From CAKSHP01 sp045636325 (lineage in GTDB: Bacteria; Bacillota; Clostridia; UBA1381; UMGS1253), in NCBI GenBank assembly GCA_045636325.1, contig JAZTXH010000011.1:62001-126000 (forward strand): a stretch of DNA of 64,000 nucleotides, in the 5' to 3' direction. The notes under the pieces are model-generated. The model ran no database searches. It was not told the origin of the DNA and saw only the letters and a list, made by a program, of their open reading frames with translations. Position numbers and translations under genes: made by a program. Within the stretch, counting starts at the first letter, position 1. Each line of letters begins with the position of its first letter. Shown one piece after another: positions 62,486 to 64,000 of this stretch.

Positions 62486-63214
62486 ATGAACACAACAAAC
62501 AAAAAAGCCTTTTTATACGGTGTGCGTGATGGTTTTCCCATATTTTTAGGGTATTTGGCAGTTTCCTTTACCCTTGGAATAACTGCAAAAAACGCAGGTC
62601 TTTGTGCCGTTCAGGCAATGCTTACAAGCCTTACGGTAAACGCATCTGCAGGTCAGGCGGCAGGCTTTAGCTTAATTTCGGCTAACGCAAGCTATTTTGA
62701 ATTAGCCTTAATGATTTTAATTGCAAACGCGAGATATATCCTTATGAGCTGCGCGCTAAGCCAGAAATTAAAGCCGGACACATCACTAATGCACCGTATG
62801 CTGATTGCAACCGATGTAACAGACGAGATTTTTGCCCTATCAGTTTCGGTTAATGGTTGGCTTAACCCCTTTTATACATACGGTATGATTTTAATTGCGC
62901 TTCCGGGTTGGGCGGGTGGCACATTTTTAGGCGTTATTTTAGGTAATATCCTGCCGGCAAGTGTGGTAAGTGCCCTAAGCGTGGGTCTTTACGGAATGTT
63001 TGTTGCAATTATTATTCCTCCCGCAAGAGAAAACAAGATTATTTTATCACTTGTTGTTATCTCAATGCTTTTAAGCGGTTTAACCTCTGTTATTTCCTTG
63101 TTTGACAAAGTATCTTCAGGCACAATGATAATCGTTTTAACACTTGTAATTTCTTTAGCGGCGGCATTTTTCTTTCCTGTGAAAGATAAGGAGGATGAAG
63201 ATTATGAGTCATAA
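62486..63214 (+). CDS. azlC: Branched-chain amino acid exporter, large subunit
   Basis: 242 aa, 7-8 TM segments, AzlC family (LYGVRDGFPIFLGYLAVSFTLGI near the start, MLTSLTVNASAGQAAGFSLI in the first half). It pairs with AzlD to export branched-chain amino acids or analogues. The 57-bp leader contains a TATGCATTTTGCATTT repeat (62458-62473). Confidence 0.9.
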   Translation: MNTTNKKAFLYGVRDGFPIFLGYLAVSFTLGITAKNAGLCAVQAMLTSLTVNASAGQAAGFSLISANASYFELALMILIANARYILMSCALSQKLKPDTSLMHRMLIATDVTDEIFALSVSVNGWLNPFYTYGMILIALPGWAGGTFLGVILGNILPASVVSALSVGLYGMFVAIIIPPARENKIILSLVVISMLLSGLTSVISLFDKVSSGTMIIVLTLVISLAAAFFFPVKDKEDEDYES

Positions 63215-63509
63215 TATATGGATTTACATGCTGATTATGGCAGCAGTAACTTATATTATAAGGGTCCTGCCCCTTACTCTTATCCGCCGTGAAATAAAAA
63301 ATGTTTACATTCGCTCATTTCTTTTTTATGTGCCTTATGTAACGCTGTCGGTTATGACGTTTCCTGCCATAACCAAGTCTACCGCAACACCCGTTTCGGG
63401 TTTTATCGCCCTTGTTTTGGGAATTGTTCTTGCATGGCATAAGCAAAGCCTTTTTACAGTTGCCGTAAGCTGCTGCACAATTGTTTTTATAGCAGAATTG
63501 TTTATTTAA
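63204..63509 (+). CDS. azlD: Branched-chain amino acid exporter, small subunit
   Basis: 101 aa, 3-4 TM segments (MLIMAAVTYIIRVLPLTLIRREIKNVYIRSFLFYVPY). I start at 63204, since AAGGAGG at 63188-63194 is 9 bp away; the ATG at 63195 touches it. It overlaps azlC by 11 bp. Confidence 0.88.
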   Translation: MSHNIWIYMLIMAAVTYIIRVLPLTLIRREIKNVYIRSFLFYVPYVTLSVMTFPAITKSTATPVSGFIALVLGIVLAWHKQSLFTVAVSCCTIVFIAELFI

Positions 63510-63628
63510 ATGCAAAATTAATCACAAAATTAAATAGAACATTGTATAGACAGACAGCCCTCAGCTGTCCGTTAATTTATATTAAAATTTAATTTGTTTC
63601 ATGCTTTTCACATTTCTCATTTCACATT

Positions 63629-63656
63629 AAAAAAGCGGCATCACGCCGCTTTTTTT
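63629..63656. terminator. Bidirectional terminator
   Basis: AAAAAAGCGGC (63629-63639) pairs with GCCGCTTTTTTT (63645-63656) between azlD and the convergent gene. A TTTCACATTTCTCATTTCACATT degenerate repeat lies just before it. Confidence 0.85.
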
Positions 63657-63678
63657 GTACCTTACAACTCCACTACTT

Positions 63679-64000
63679 TTAAATTCTATCAAGCACATTT
63701 ATAACTTTTATTCCTTTTCTTCCTGCATAATCAACTGTATTCTTTGTCCCGCTCTTTTGATGGTTAAACGCAGCAATTACAAGATTTGACCTGTCAACCA
63801 TCCATTCATTCCTCACTTGATAGCATCCGGTAAAATAATCGTCACTAATTTCTTTCACAAAATCTGCCTTTTTAATTATCTTTTTAATTATCATCTTTTC
63901 TGCCATATTTCGACTTCTCTCAAATCCCGAGTGTGGCAATGCGCATATAAGACGCAAGTCATTATTTGCTTTCTTTTTCTCCAAGTTCCATTTTGTCAGG
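63679..64000 (-). CDS. SLOG-family (DUF1273/YspA-like) protein, C-terminal part
   Basis: The frame is open to the window edge; the N-terminus lies beyond base 64000. About 106 codons are visible: LRLICALPHSGF, KKADFVKEISDDYFTGCYQVRNEWMVDRSNLVIAAFNHQKSGTKNTVDYAGRKGIKVINV. This is the end of a SLOG/YspA-type Rossmann protein, with the RNEWMVD and GGT/SGTKNT motifs. Such proteins bind nucleotides or ADP-ribose-like ligands. It faces the azl genes across a terminator. Confidence 0.82.
   Translation of the reverse strand, partial: LTKWNLEKKKANNDLRLICALPHSGFERSRNMAEKMIIKKIIKKADFVKEISDDYFTGCYQVRNEWMVDRSNLVIAAFNHQKSGTKNTVDYAGRKGIKVINVLDRI

Noticed and set aside
1..64000. tRNA, rRNA or riboswitch genes
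   Set aside because: Reading the intergenic gaps by eye showed no cloverleaf, rRNA motif or known riboswitch core; a covariance-model search would be decisive.

Overview
The window is 64 kb of AT-rich DNA from a low-GC Gram-positive, endospore-forming anaerobe of the class Clostridia. It is most likely an uncultured gut-type lineage; I cannot place it below class. The evidence is strong GGAGG ribosome-binding sites, the two-subunit GlgC/GlgD ADP-glucose pyrophosphorylase, AddAB instead of RecBCD, sporulation or germination genes (cwlD-like amidase, gpr), the pta-ackA acetate pathway and many TTG/GTG starts. I saw no rRNA, tRNA or CRISPR array.

Layout. 1-9.6 kb: a glycogen cluster (glgB 3' end, glgC, glgD, glgA, glgP and a GH13 alpha-glucanase), followed by a BaiN/HI0933-type flavoprotein and an amidohydrolase. 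11.6-19.5 kb: mixed housekeeping genes (K+/H+ antiporter, a cysteine-desulfurase-like enzyme overlapping a DUF3343 gene, CwlD-like amidase, OGG-type glycosylase, yceD-rpmF, a membrane protein). 19.6-31.3 kb, minus strand: addA, addB, lgt, a paired M16 peptidase set and gpr, with palindromic repeats in the gaps. 31.4-35.5 kb: trmL, degV, a secreted stalk-domain protein and two membrane proteins.

35.5-48.9 kb is a compact phage-derived block, all on the minus strand: large terminase, a small ORF, a one-TM protein, portal, scaffold, major capsid, connector, a large probable tail or stopper protein, a coiled-coil protein, tail fibre, two small membrane proteins and an amidase endolysin. It has no visible integrase, repressor, replication genes, tape measure, tube or sheath. 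It is a head, short-tail and lysis module, either a defective prophage or a domesticated particle.

49-53.7 kb: TmcAL fused to a complete GIY-YIG domain, pta, ackA and a zinc-ribbon protein. 53.9-57.5 kb: an accessory island with a lipoprotein, a small membrane protein, a doubly frameshifted large gene and remnants of a paralogous small gene, bounded by related gene ends in inverted orientation. 57.6-64 kb: recN, trxA, a macro-domain/zinc-ribbon/HTH-like protein, a dGTPase-family HD hydrolase, azlCD and the 3' part of a SLOG-family gene.

The most notable signal is a shared promoter architecture. An 11-bp block (CTTAGAGTAGT or one variant base) lies exactly 17 bp from a TATAAT-like -10 before the terminase gene, before the scaffold/capsid genes, and again 8 kb away before the broken gene at 56.8 kb. 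This suggests that the phage-like structural block and the distant island belonged to one regulon: a phage-derived particle plus an accessory effector/immunity-like pair.
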